A stretch of 32,635 nt of DNA from Bacteroidales bacterium. Lineage in GTDB: Bacteria > Bacteroidota > Bacteroidia > Bacteroidales > UBA3663. The stretch covers positions 1-32,635 of the forward strand of contig JAILKE010000064.1 in NCBI GenBank assembly GCA_024694125.1. The letters run 5' to 3'. The notes beneath the pieces are model-generated. The model searched no databases. It had not been told where the DNA came from and was given only the letters and a program-made list of their open reading frames with translations. The position numbers and the translations under genes are program-made. Below are positions 1 through 8,517 of the stretch, one piece after another (within the stretch, counting starts at the first letter, position 1; every line of letters starts with the position of its first letter).

Positions 1-2
1 TT

Positions 3-860
3 ATGTCTCAGTCACAACTCCTTGATATAACGGCTATTATATTGACCAAGGACGAAGAACTCCATATTGAGCGGTGTATTCGTTCCGTGAGGCGGGTATG
101 CCGTCAGGTATTGGTGGTTGATAGCTACAGTACAGACAGGACTTGTGAAATTGCTGAGTCTCTGGGCGCGATTGTCGTACAGCATCCCTTCGAGAATCAA
201 GCCAGACAGTTCAATTGGGCTATTGACAATGTGCCGATTGAAACAGAATGGATATGGCGAGTAGATGCTGATGAGATTATTGAAGACAAGTTGGTAACAT
301 TGGTACAGGAGACATTGCCTACGTTGTCGGACCATAAGGAGGTCAATGGTATCTATGTAAACAAGAAGATTGTCTTTATGGGACGTCCCCTGCTGAATGG
401 CGGTTGGTATCCAGCGCAGCAGATCAAGATAGTGCGTCGCGGTTATGGCCGTAGTGAGGATAAGCAGATGGATGAACATCTTGTGATTACCAGCGGAGAG
501 ACTATTTCGCTCGATGGAGACCAGACGGATTGGAACTTGAAACCTCTGGATTGGTGGTGGAACAAGCATGTCGGTTATGCCCGACGTGAGGCAGCAATGC
601 AGGTAGAACAAGCTCGCATTGGTAATGGTTCTACTACTGAAGTAGAAGGAAAATTATTTGGTACGAATGCAGAGTTCAAGCGTTGGATGAAGAATCTGTA
701 TAGCCACTGTCCTCGTTATCTGCGTGTAGTTGTCTATTTTGTATCACGGTATTTTTTTATGCTTGGTTTCTTGGATGGCTATGCTGGATGGTATTGGCAT
801 ACACGTCAGGGGCTTATGTACCGATGGATGGTAGATCGGGAAATCGGTAAGATGAAATAA
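3..860 (+). CDS. Family 2 glycosyltransferase, WaaE-like
   Basis: Predicted cytoplasmic GT-A fold glycosyltransferase of 285 residues, adding a sugar to a lipid-linked glycan of the exopolysaccharide or LPS. The N-terminus has the GT2 start ITAIILTKDEE (residues 9-19), the nucleotide-binding VDSYSTD (39-45) and the metal-binding VDAD (87-90). The TKDEE opening and the later region with EDKQMDEHLV resemble the WaaE/KdtX group of LPS-core transferases; that likeness is by eye. The start is the first ATG in the window, three bases from the edge, and gives a normal GT2 N-terminus, so the gene appears complete. It lies 4 bp before the next gene, suggesting cotranscription. Donor and acceptor sugars cannot be told from the sequence. 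Confidence 0.88.
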   Translation: MSQSQLLDITAIILTKDEELHIERCIRSVRRVCRQVLVVDSYSTDRTCEIAESLGAIVVQHPFENQARQFNWAIDNVPIETEWIWRVDADEIIEDKLVTLVQETLPTLSDHKEVNGIYVNKKIVFMGRPLLNGGWYPAQQIKIVRRGYGRSEDKQMDEHLVITSGETISLDGDQTDWNLKPLDWWWNKHVGYARREAAMQVEQARIGNGSTTEVEGKLFGTNAEFKRWMKNLYSHCPRYLRVVVYFVSRYFFMLGFLDGYAGWYWHTRQGLMYRWMVDREIGKMK

Positions 861-864
861 TTTT

Positions 865-1374
865 ATGATAAGTAGTAAAAAGATATACTGGGTCAATTTG
901 TTTTTGGAAATCTTGCCCAATAGTGGATGTCAGCAGTTCAAGGCGCGATTGCTTCGTTGGGCAGGAGTTCAAGTCGGTAAGCGGGTCGAGATTTTCCAGG
1001 GCGTCAAGGTGCAGGGTATCGGCGAACTGGAACTGGGTGATGGCTGTTTCATCGGCCACGAAGTGATGTTTATGCTCAATGCAGGTAGCAGGGTCATTGT
1101 TGAACCGGAAGCCATTGTCGGTAGTCGGAGTACTGTTATTACAGGGTTCCATCCCATTACTCCCGATGGTCCTCGGGTATTGAGCCGTGAGGGTACTTGC
1201 AGTACAGTTCGGATAGGCCGAGGCTGTAGTGTTTCGACCCAGTGTATAGTTTTGCCAGGAGTAACAGTAGGAGAGATGTCAATAGTAGGTGCAGGGGCTA
1301 CTGTGACCAAAGATGTTGAGCCATATACAGTAGTAGGAGGGTGCCCTGCGAAGTTTATTAGAAGTTTGAAGTAA
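865..1374 (+). CDS. Hexapeptide-repeat (left-handed beta-helix) acyltransferase
   Basis: A 169-residue protein built of hexapeptide repeats (for example VGKRVEIFQGVKVQGIGEL, then LGDGCFIG, and late VTVGEMSIVGAGATVTKD). This is the CysE/LacA/WcaF type of trimeric left-handed beta-helix O-acetyltransferase. The HP near GFHPITPDG is in the place of the catalytic histidine of this fold. It ends with the usual VVGGCPAKFIR. The likely role is O-acetylation of a sugar in the polysaccharide, using acetyl-CoA in the cytoplasm. It follows the GT2 gene by 4 bp. A 36-bp gap separates it from the next gene. The acceptor is unknown, and a serine-acetyltransferase role is unlikely given the neighbours. Confidence 0.85.
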   Translation: MISSKKIYWVNLFLEILPNSGCQQFKARLLRWAGVQVGKRVEIFQGVKVQGIGELELGDGCFIGHEVMFMLNAGSRVIVEPEAIVGSRSTVITGFHPITPDGPRVLSREGTCSTVRIGRGCSVSTQCIVLPGVTVGEMSIVGAGATVTKDVEPYTVVGGCPAKFIRSLK

Positions 1375-1410
1375 ATCCGGGTTTTCGTACTTCGTTATCG
1401 TTTGTCATAA

Positions 1411-2691
1411 ATGTTTGATAACCGCAATATTGCTATAGGTTCGTTCGTGTTGCTCTTCGCCTTTATGCAGGTGTTGTGGCCAGTGCCGTCACCATTGCCG
1501 ACCAATCAATTGTTTATGATATTGGCAATGCTGTTGATTTTCATCAAGAGCAATGGAGATGAAACCCAATATAGTTGGCAGTGTATGCTCTTTCTTGGTG
1601 CGATTGTTCTGAGTATAGTGAGCAATCAGATACCTGCATTCTTCAAGCCATGGCAACGACTGATGCAGTTCGCTTTCCTTTTCATCGCTGCTTCGCCACT
1701 CATTAGTGGAGTGGATGTCAATCGTCTCCGCCGTCACATGTTCCTGGGTGTGGTCTGGGCTTGTAGCGTGGTGGCTGTTTGGAGTTTCGTCGCCTTTTTG
1801 ACAGGTCAAGGTCAATATCTGAGTGGTATTATTCAGGGATATATGGGTGTCACGGCTCATCCGAACTTCCTTGGTATGTTCGTGATGGTGGCTATGGTGT
1901 GGTTCTCTTCGCTTTACTTCCGCAGTACCGAATCTTGGGAGCGTGTTACCTGGGGAGGATGCTGGGTAGCTTGTTTGATTGTTATTCTTCTATCTGCTTC
2001 CCGTAGTTCGACTGCTTGCGGCTTATTGGGTACGTTGGCTGTCGTTTTCTTCCGATTCCGCAAGAATGGGGGTAAGATGTTCACGGCTGTAGTTGTATTG
2101 GTGTTGGCATTCATCATTTCACTTCCGTACCTGATGCCCTATATGGAAACGATGATGCAGAAGGGTGTGAGTAGCGACAGTGAGCAAACTGATGCTCTTG
2201 TAGCAGCAACGCGTGGAGCCATCTGGGAGTTGCGATTTATGGAACTTAACGAGAGCCCATTAGTCGGAGTTGGCGCATTTAGTTGCGATATCAACCTTCC
2301 TAATGCAGATGTTTTCTACACAGAGGCTACAGGTTCTATTGAACAGGGAAGCTCATACTTGGGTTTGTTGTCTCAAACAGGATGGATAGGATTCATCTGT
2401 TTCCTGTTGATATTAGTCCCAGTCGTAGTCAAAACTTTCCGTTTCGCCATGAATGAGAATACACCATATGCTCAACTGTTAGCAGCAATGATGTTACCTA
2501 TCTTAGTGCACATGGCTGTCGAGGGCTATGCCATCACTGCGGGTGCAGTTCAGTGTGTTATATTATGGTTCGTCATAGGGGCGGGTTATCAGTGTGACAA
2601 GGTTGCAGATTATCCCGTCCTATGGGAGAATGAAGATCCCATCACGCCCGAAGATTACGTTATATACAAAGAAAGCGAATTAGAAGAATAG
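1411..2691 (+). CDS. O-antigen polymerase/ligase family membrane protein (Wzy/WaaL-like)
   Basis: A 426-residue polytopic inner-membrane protein with about ten hydrophobic segments and a larger hydrophilic loop in the C-terminal half, as in the Wzy_C/O-antigen ligase family. Family-like stretches are TAHPNFLGMF (about residue 150), the LSASRSSTACG segment (about 195), and GSSYLGLLSQTGWIGF after the long loop, matching the usual H/S-x-x-L-x-x-x-x-x-G pattern. It either polymerises lipid-linked repeat units or joins glycan to an acceptor; the sequence does not separate the two. It is 3 bp upstream of the next gene. Its base composition is lower in G+C than the genes after about 4.1 kb, judged by eye. 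Confidence 0.82.
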   Translation: MFDNRNIAIGSFVLLFAFMQVLWPVPSPLPTNQLFMILAMLLIFIKSNGDETQYSWQCMLFLGAIVLSIVSNQIPAFFKPWQRLMQFAFLFIAASPLISGVDVNRLRRHMFLGVVWACSVVAVWSFVAFLTGQGQYLSGIIQGYMGVTAHPNFLGMFVMVAMVWFSSLYFRSTESWERVTWGGCWVACLIVILLSASRSSTACGLLGTLAVVFFRFRKNGGKMFTAVVVLVLAFIISLPYLMPYMETMMQKGVSSDSEQTDALVAATRGAIWELRFMELNESPLVGVGAFSCDINLPNADVFYTEATGSIEQGSSYLGLLSQTGWIGFICFLLILVPVVVKTFRFAMNENTPYAQLLAAMMLPILVHMAVEGYAITAGAVQCVILWFVIGAGYQCDKVADYPVLWENEDPITPEDYVIYKESELEE

Positions 2692-2694
2692 TCC

Positions 2695-3549
2695 ATGACT
2701 AAGACAGAGAATCGTCTCATCCCATTGCTTTTGACTGCGACTGTCAATCCTCGTGGGATGCAGGGAGCAAATTTTACCAATGAACAGCGAACGGCAATGT
2801 ATGTTGAGGCATTGCGTTTCTATGTGGAGCGTGTGTCGCTTATCTGGTCGGGAGTCAAGGACAAGGGACCGATGGTCGTTTTTGCCGAAAATTCAGGGTC
2901 CATATCCGTCGTGCGTCAAAATGTTGACTCACCATATATCGAGTGGGTCGATGTGAGTGGACCGGAGTATGACCAGAGCCGTGGTAAGGGGTACAATGAG
3001 ACCATTTTGATACGCAAGGCTATTATGCAGTCTGCAGTCATTCGTGAGGCAGGATGGTTCTTCAAGGTGACTGGCCGACTCAGGGTGCTCAATGTTGAGT
3101 CATTGATTAACGAAGTTTTGCAGGCTGGTCCCGATGTCCAGTTCCGAGCAGATTGCAAGGATCATTCTGTCTATGAGTGGTTGCATCTGCCCATCAATGG
3201 TCATGTCGGAGAGTGCCGATACTGGTTCGCAACGGTCGATTTCTTCAATCAGGTTATGTGTAAATATCAGGACCGCATGTGCGATTATCCTGCTGAGGGT
3301 ATAGATGGAAAAACTGTATCTCCATATCTTGCCGAAGATGCAATGCTGGCAGTGTGCCGGGAGACGAGAGGTATGGATGGATGCCGTGACCGCTTCCGTT
3401 GTCAGGCCCGTATTTCAGGCAGGGGCGGTCATGACCTTGGCCGTGGAATGAGTTTCTTTTATAGTACAGACAACGATAGTGTGGCACTGCGTTTCAAGTG
3501 TGCCTTGCGTCAATGTCTGCGCTGGATAATGCCTTTTTGGCGCTGTTGA
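2695..3549 (+). CDS. Unrecognised polysaccharide-locus protein, possible glycosyltransferase
   Basis: I do not recognise this 284-residue protein with certainty. It has no signal peptide and no clear membrane helix, so it is probably cytoplasmic or membrane-associated. The N-terminus (LIPLLLTATVNPRG) looks like a first beta-strand of a nucleotide-binding fold. A KVTGR motif lies at residues 124-128, similar to the K-x-[TS]-G-R seen in some putative capsule-locus glycosyltransferases. The C-terminus is basic and aromatic (CLRWIMPFWRC), consistent with membrane contact. It sits 3 bp after the polymerase gene and 10 bp before an acetyltransferase gene, so its product most likely acts on the same glycan. 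A sugar- or phospho-transferase role is an inference from position only. Confidence 0.7.
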   Translation: MTKTENRLIPLLLTATVNPRGMQGANFTNEQRTAMYVEALRFYVERVSLIWSGVKDKGPMVVFAENSGSISVVRQNVDSPYIEWVDVSGPEYDQSRGKGYNETILIRKAIMQSAVIREAGWFFKVTGRLRVLNVESLINEVLQAGPDVQFRADCKDHSVYEWLHLPINGHVGECRYWFATVDFFNQVMCKYQDRMCDYPAEGIDGKTVSPYLAEDAMLAVCRETRGMDGCRDRFRCQARISGRGGHDLGRGMSFFYSTDNDSVALRFKCALRQCLRWIMPFWRC

Positions 3550-3559
3550 TAATTGCAAA

Positions 3560-4114
3560 ATGAACAAGAAAGTCAATATAGGAAGCGTCTCAACGTCAGT
3601 CAAGGCGAAACGTGCCTTGTGGTGCGTGGTGTCTGCCCTTTTGTTCCGTCCTTTCGGAACCAAGTTGTTCCGTCTGTGGCGATTGTTCCTGCTTAAACTG
3701 TTTGGCGCCGATGTCAGTTGGTATTGTGACGTTTATTCGTCCGTTCGTCTATGGGCGCCCTGGAATCTCACTATGGAGGCTGGTTCTTGCCTTGGCCCCA
3801 ATGTGATATGCTATAATCAGGCTCGGGTTGTGTTGATGCGCAATGCCTGTGTCTCGCAGTATGCCTATCTGTGCACTGCGGGTCACGATATCCGTGGTAT
3901 GGCCGATGACCAACCCCTGAATAGCGCGGGTGCGGGTCTCGTGGTAGCCGATATCGTATTGATGCCCGATGCCTGGGTCGGAACACAGGCTTTCATCGGT
4001 ATGGGAGTGACCGTCGGCGAACGTGCCGTGATCGGAGCCCGTGCCAATGTATTCAAGGATGTCGAAGGTTTCTCCGTAGTCTATGCTCCTGTCGGTCGTA
4101 GTTCCAGTCTATAA
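3560..4114 (+). CDS. WcaF-like colanic-acid-type O-acetyltransferase
   Basis: A 184-residue left-handed beta-helix acetyltransferase of the WcaF group. The typical block runs YSSVRLWAPWNLTMEAGSC (about residues 54-72), followed by CLGPNVICYN and CVSQYAYLCTAGHD (about 94-111), where the last histidine is the expected catalytic residue. Late repeats (WVGTQAFIGMGVTVGERAV) complete the helix. The basic, hydrophobic N-terminus (about 20-50) is common in WcaF proteins. Its role is probably acetylation of an exopolysaccharide residue with acetyl-CoA. Its last 32 bp overlap the start of the next glycosyltransferase gene in another frame, which suggests translational coupling. This is the second acetyltransferase of the cluster, so the polymer is probably modified at two sites. 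Confidence 0.85.
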   Translation: MNKKVNIGSVSTSVKAKRALWCVVSALLFRPFGTKLFRLWRLFLLKLFGADVSWYCDVYSSVRLWAPWNLTMEAGSCLGPNVICYNQARVVLMRNACVSQYAYLCTAGHDIRGMADDQPLNSAGAGLVVADIVLMPDAWVGTQAFIGMGVTVGERAVIGARANVFKDVEGFSVVYAPVGRSSSL

Positions 4115-4805
4115 TGCGGGCAGTTACCTGGAGCCCTGTCTGCAGAGCATCCTGCGCTTGCAGGTGCCTATGGAGATTATCGTGGTCGATGATGGTTCGA
4201 CCGATGGGGCAGTAGATGCCTTGACGCTCCGGGATCCGTCCCTGATTATCGTGCGCCAGCAGAATCAGGGAGTGAGTGTGGCGCGCAATGTCGGACTGGA
4301 GCGGGCACGGGGCGAGTGGATATGGTTCATCGATGCCGATGACGAGGTATCGGGAGCGGAAATCGACCTGTCGGCAGTTACTGACGAGCATACCATGCTT
4401 ACCATGCCGGTAGTGTGGCGTCAGGACGGACGTACGGATTATGTACAACCACACGATGGTGAGGTGCCGTACAATCTGTGGCGATGCTGGTTCCGACGTG
4501 CCTGCATCGAACAGCATCATCTGCGTTTCGTGCCGGGTCGCAAGTATGGCGAGGACCAGGAGTTCATCCTCCATTACCTGCTCAGCACGGGAGTACAGGT
4601 CCGGGCATTGACCTCGCCGCAGTATCACTACACGATGCGTCCTACGGGTGCCATGCTGCAACGGGGACGCAGGTGGCAGCATCGTCGGGACATGACGTGC
4701 GTGCTGTGCCGATTCGCCTATCGGGCATTTATATCAGGACAATTAATAGAAACTTGGGTTTTAAAACAGATTAAAAGATTATTAAAGACAATAAGTGCAA
4801 TATGA
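4083..4805 (+). CDS. Family 2 glycosyltransferase
   Basis: A 240-residue GT-A glycosyltransferase. It begins directly with the first strand (MLLSVVVPVYNAGSYL), then has IIVVDDGSTDG, NQGVSVARNVGL and the metal-binding FIDADDE, all canonical for GT2. It is short for the family, and the C-terminus ends soon after the acceptor region in a basic, low-G+C tail (KQIKRLLKTISAI), so the acceptor module is small. The start ATG lies inside the preceding acetyltransferase gene (32-bp overlap). No later start keeps the first strand. The stop overlaps the next start as ATGA. This arrangement points to a coupled operon. Sugar specificity is unknown. Confidence 0.88.
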   Translation: MLLSVVVPVYNAGSYLEPCLQSILRLQVPMEIIVVDDGSTDGAVDALTLRDPSLIIVRQQNQGVSVARNVGLERARGEWIWFIDADDEVSGAEIDLSAVTDEHTMLTMPVVWRQDGRTDYVQPHDGEVPYNLWRCWFRRACIEQHHLRFVPGRKYGEDQEFILHYLLSTGVQVRALTSPQYHYTMRPTGAMLQRGRRWQHRRDMTCVLCRFAYRAFISGQLIETWVLKQIKRLLKTISAI

Positions 4806-5821
4806 GACTTAGTATCGTGATGCCTATTTACAACGTAAGTAAATGGCTGGGGCGATGTATCGCCTCGATTAGAAACCAGGGCTTGACTGCCCAGGATTAT
4901 GAAATCATTGCTGTCAATGACGGTTCGACCGACGATTCAATGGATGTGTTGGCTGCCTTCCGTGCCGAGGAGGAGAAGGCTGGTCAGCCCATAGCTCCGT
5001 GGATTATCATCAACCAGGAGAATCGCGGACTCAGTGCCGCCCGCAATGCCGGACTCAGGGCTGCGCACGGCACCTATGTATGGTTCGTAGATAGTGACGA
5101 CTACCTCGAACCAGGTTGCCTGCGCAAGTTGCTGGAGAAGGCAGAGAAGAATCGCCTCGATGTGCTCTGTTTCGGTCTGCAACTGGTGGGTGAGAATGGA
5201 GACATCATCCATTATGACATCCCAGACCGCACCGAGGGCAATGTGCTCAAGGGCGAGGAGTTCATGCTGAAGGTCGATATGCCGCCTGCAGCCTGGGCAG
5301 CCCTCTATCGCAGGGGTTATCTGCAGTCCAATGACCTGAAGTTCTACGTGGGCTTGCTTCACGAGGACCAGGAGTTCACCCCTCGTGCCTACTTCAAGGC
5401 GCGTCGCATCGCCTTTGACCCGACCATCGCCTACAACTATGTGCAGCGCGAAGGCTCGATCATGAAGAGTGCCAATCCCAAGAAATCCGCCGATATGCTG
5501 ATTATCTGTCAGCGTCTGTGGGACTTCGCGATGGAGAATACGCAGATAGAGAGTTCCATTCGCTATCTCTTCATCAACCGCATCTCCTTCCTCTTCTCGC
5601 AGGTGCTCAGCAACTTCTGCCGCTGCGGCATCAAGGATTTCCCTGGGGATGAGAACCTCCTGCCGTACTATCCGCTCTCCATCAACAAGTATCTCTCCAA
5701 GCGAGAGCGCTACAAGTACGAGCTCATCAACAGCAGCGTACACTTGTACCTGAGCCTCTACTCGAAGTTCGTCAAGACCGATACTTCGGCGCAGCCAGGC
5801 AGCAAGTTGCGTCAGCGCTGA
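4802..5821 (+). CDS. Family 2 glycosyltransferase
   Basis: A 339-residue GT-A glycosyltransferase. Motifs are LSIVMPIYNVSKWL at the start, EIIAVNDGSTDDS, NQENRGLSAARNAGL and the metal-binding WFVDSDD (about residue 100). An HEDQEF motif (about 195) is typical of the acceptor/catalytic-base region in GT2 enzymes of capsule loci. The start overlaps the previous stop by 4 bp (ATGA). A 107-bp gap follows in which I see no clear promoter or terminator, so the transcript may continue. It is paralogous to the preceding GT2. It likely adds the next sugar to the lipid-linked repeat unit; which sugar cannot be read from the sequence. Confidence 0.9.
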   Translation: MRLSIVMPIYNVSKWLGRCIASIRNQGLTAQDYEIIAVNDGSTDDSMDVLAAFRAEEEKAGQPIAPWIIINQENRGLSAARNAGLRAAHGTYVWFVDSDDYLEPGCLRKLLEKAEKNRLDVLCFGLQLVGENGDIIHYDIPDRTEGNVLKGEEFMLKVDMPPAAWAALYRRGYLQSNDLKFYVGLLHEDQEFTPRAYFKARRIAFDPTIAYNYVQREGSIMKSANPKKSADMLIICQRLWDFAMENTQIESSIRYLFINRISFLFSQVLSNFCRCGIKDFPGDENLLPYYPLSINKYLSKRERYKYELINSSVHLYLSLYSKFVKTDTSAQPGSKLRQR

Positions 5822-5928
5822 TATATCACTCAACTTTTTCTTCCCATCCACTTCCATTATATACTACCTTATATCTGACATTCGGGTTTTCGCACTATTC
5901 ACTCTAAAAAAAATATCCAAATCTAAGT

Positions 5929-7056
5929 ATGCGTTTATTATTCTTTCAAAATTGTGTTAGTCCACATCAGATGCCCTATATTGAGGCTCTTGCGCAGAGG
6001 CACAAAGTGACAGTGATTGTCCCTTTCATAGCCTACCAGGAGCGTGAGATGATGGGATGGGGTAAGTACGAGGCCAATTCCGCCGTACAAATCCTCGTCT
6101 CGCCTACCCAAGCCGAGGTACAGGCACTGTTCGAAGAGAAATATAATGGTCGTAGTGTCGCTTTCTTTTCAGGTATATCCGCCTTCAAGGAGGTCAAGGC
6201 TTGGTTCCGTTGCAGTCTCGACTATCCTGTGGAACGTGGCGTCATTACAGAGGCTCCCTATACGTTCCGCTATCCGCTCTGGATGCACAAGTTGCGTTTC
6301 ATCCTGCAGGACTATCGTTACATTAAATATGTAGATTATATGTTCGCCATCGGCCGTAAGTGCGAGGAGTATTATCGCATCTGGAGTGGCAGTTGGAAGA
6401 TTGTTCCCTTCGACTACTGCGTGGCGCCACGTCCTGTGGGCGAGCCGTTGCCACTGGTCGAGCCGGGCAAGGCGACCTTCTGTTTCGTCGGTTCGCTCGA
6501 TCGCCGCAAGAATGTCAAGACTATCCTTGAGGCATTCACCATCTTCCAGCACAAGCACCGCGCTGCCTGTCGCCAGTGTCAGCTCATCATTGTGGGCGAT
6601 GGTCCGAAGCGTGCCGAACTGGAGCAGTATGTCCAGCAGTATTCGCTCGATGACGTGGTGACCTTTGCCGGTACCCTACCCATGGCTTCGGCGCGTCAGG
6701 TCATTGCGCAGAGTCATGTGCTCATCTTGCCGTCATTGTACGATGGCTGGGGCGCAGTGGTCAACGAGGCGCTTATGGAGGGTACGATGGTCTATTGCAG
6801 CGATCAGTGCGGTGCATCGTGCCTGATTGATTCGCCCAGCCGTGGCCGAGTCTTCGCTCCGCGTGACACCAAGACGCTCTCCAAGTATCTGTGGAACGAC
6901 TATGGTTTCTGTCTCGACGAGAAGAAGGCCCAACATCGTCGTGAGGCCCTGCGCCAATGGGCATTGGACACTATCGGTCCCGAAGCTATTGCCCGTCGTA
7001 TGGAGGCTGCTCTGGTGCGTCGTCGTGGCAAGAAGGCAGCCGATAGCCAGGAGTAG
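5929..7056 (+). CDS. Family 4 glycosyltransferase (GT-B fold)
   Basis: A 375-residue GT4 enzyme. The N-terminal Rossmann half begins MRLLFFQNCVSPHQMPYIEAL. The donor-binding half has CFVGSLDRRKNVKTILEAF (about residues 190-208), LIIVGDGP (about 220) and the EX7E-type block LPSLYDGWGAVVNEAL (about 270-285). It probably transfers a sugar from a nucleotide donor, with retention of configuration, to the growing polysaccharide on the cytoplasmic face. The C-terminus is rich in arginine and lysine, which may aid membrane contact. It follows the GT2 block by 107 bp and precedes another GT4 gene by 54 bp. Confidence in the family is high; the substrate is unknown. Confidence 0.9.
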   Translation: MRLLFFQNCVSPHQMPYIEALAQRHKVTVIVPFIAYQEREMMGWGKYEANSAVQILVSPTQAEVQALFEEKYNGRSVAFFSGISAFKEVKAWFRCSLDYPVERGVITEAPYTFRYPLWMHKLRFILQDYRYIKYVDYMFAIGRKCEEYYRIWSGSWKIVPFDYCVAPRPVGEPLPLVEPGKATFCFVGSLDRRKNVKTILEAFTIFQHKHRAACRQCQLIIVGDGPKRAELEQYVQQYSLDDVVTFAGTLPMASARQVIAQSHVLILPSLYDGWGAVVNEALMEGTMVYCSDQCGASCLIDSPSRGRVFAPRDTKTLSKYLWNDYGFCLDEKKAQHRREALRQWALDTIGPEAIARRMEAALVRRRGKKAADSQE

Positions 7057-7110
7057 TTATTGTACATTCTGTGACGAACAGATTTTCCCGGAATTACCGA
7101 ATAAGCTATT

Positions 7111-8253
7111 ATGAATCCTTCAGAGGCCGGACGCCACACACAGCTGCGCGTCTTGCAGTTCATTCCCTCGCTGGGTGCGGCCGATGGCGGCACCACGACC
7201 TACATGCAGCAACTCGCGCCGACTCTGGGCGGGTTGTGCCAGCTCCATGTGTGTGCATTGGGCAGCACGGATAGTTTCGTACCGTTGACGGGCTGTAGCG
7301 TGCATGCCATCGAACAGAGCATGTGGCATGTGGGACGTATGCGTAGGCAATGGATGGCGTTGCTCGATGCCGTGCAGCCCGATGTGGTACACATCAACTG
7401 CTGCTGGATGCCCCAGATAGCCTGTGTCACGCAGTGGACACGCAGTTATGTCCGATGTCATCCCCACGTCCGTCTGGTGCTCACGCCGCACGGGATGCTC
7501 GAACCCTGGATCATGCAGCGTCATTACCTGACGCGCAAGTGGCCTGCCATCCAGCTCTATCAGCGTCGTGCCGTGGCGGTGTGCGACTGCCTTGTGGCTA
7601 CGGCTGTCGAGGAACGTGCACATCTGCTCGCATTGGGGTGGAACGATCGTGTAGAGTTGGTCGAGAATGGCATCGATGTCGGCGCCATCCAGATGCGTCA
7701 GTCCTGGGGGGCGCCCCGCAGCTTGTTGTACATGAGCCGCCTGCATCCCAAGAAGGGGCTCGAACTGTTGCTACAGGCTTTGGTCCGACATCCGGCATTG
7801 AGCCTCACGGTGGCAGGCTGCGGCGAGGCTGCCTACGAGGAGGAGCTGCATCGCTGCAGCGAGCGTCTGGGGCTGTCCGATCGGGTCCGTTTCGTTGGCG
7901 CTGTCTATGGCGACGACAAGTGGCGGCTGTTGCGCGAAGCCGATGCTGTGGTGCTGCCCTCCTACAGTGAGAACTACGGGCTGATCGTGGCCGAGGCATT
8001 GGCCAGCGGCACCCCTGTCATCACCACGACCGGTACTCCGTGGCAGTCCATCCGTCAGTCCCGATGTGGATGGTGGGTCGATGCAGACGTGTCGTCGCTG
8101 GACGAGGCGCTCGCTCAGTTGCAGCAGTGCGATGCAGCGCAGATGCAGCAGATGGGCCTGCGAGCCAGACAACTGGCCGAGAGAGATTGCTCTATTGCCA
8201 TGAAAGTTAGTTCTTTATTCAACCTCTACTTGTCAATTCAGCCCCGAAGTTGA
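7111..8253 (+). CDS. Family 4 glycosyltransferase (GT-B fold)
   Basis: A 380-residue GT4 enzyme. Near the N-terminus are the strand RVLQFIPSLGAADGGTTTYMQQL and the glycine-rich acceptor loop. Mid-protein has LTPHGMLEPW, a common GT4 motif. The donor half carries LYMSRLHPKKGLELLLQAL (about residues 208-226) and the EX7E-like block LPSYSENYGLIVAEALASG (about 287-305). It is the last gene of the dense glycan block, and the next gene is preceded by its own promoter. It is visibly more G+C-rich than the first genes in the window. It likely adds one residue of the repeat unit; its donor cannot be named. Confidence 0.9.
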   Translation: MNPSEAGRHTQLRVLQFIPSLGAADGGTTTYMQQLAPTLGGLCQLHVCALGSTDSFVPLTGCSVHAIEQSMWHVGRMRRQWMALLDAVQPDVVHINCCWMPQIACVTQWTRSYVRCHPHVRLVLTPHGMLEPWIMQRHYLTRKWPAIQLYQRRAVAVCDCLVATAVEERAHLLALGWNDRVELVENGIDVGAIQMRQSWGAPRSLLYMSRLHPKKGLELLLQALVRHPALSLTVAGCGEAAYEEELHRCSERLGLSDRVRFVGAVYGDDKWRLLREADAVVLPSYSENYGLIVAEALASGTPVITTTGTPWQSIRQSRCGWWVDADVSSLDEALAQLQQCDAAQMQQMGLRARQLAERDCSIAMKVSSLFNLYLSIQPRS

Positions 8254-8292
8254 ACAAAAATGCACCATCGCGCATAATATTCGTATAATTTT

Positions 8293-8326
8293 TTTGTTAT
8301 GTGCAAAATATTAGTTATTTTTGCAC
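8293..8326 (+). promoter_or_regulatory. Bacteroidetes-type promoter for the OmpA-family gene, with an overlapping dyad
   Basis: A TTTG at 8293-8296 and TATTTTTG at 8316-8323 fit the Bacteroidetes consensus TTTG-N19-TAnnTTTG with exactly 19 bp between. Transcription would start near 8329, leaving a leader of roughly 190 bases. A perfect 8-bp inverted repeat, GTGCAAAA (8301-8308) and TTTTGCAC (8319-8326), lies across the spacer and the -7 box, which is where a repressor would sit. The rest of the 8254-8517 gap is A+T-rich with no other gene. Confidence 0.65.
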
Positions 8327-8517
8327 CTCGTATTAAGGAATTTTTATCTGTAGAGTTACATTTTCGCCCATTTTTGGTATTCTGAGACAATGCTGACGGT
8401 TTTCTTAAGGACAATATCGGAGTCTGACAACCGTATATTTTTCTCAAAAAAGGAAAATTTGCAAATAATTCTACTATTGATTTTATGGATTGCGAATTAA
8501 GCGTGATTCACAATAGA

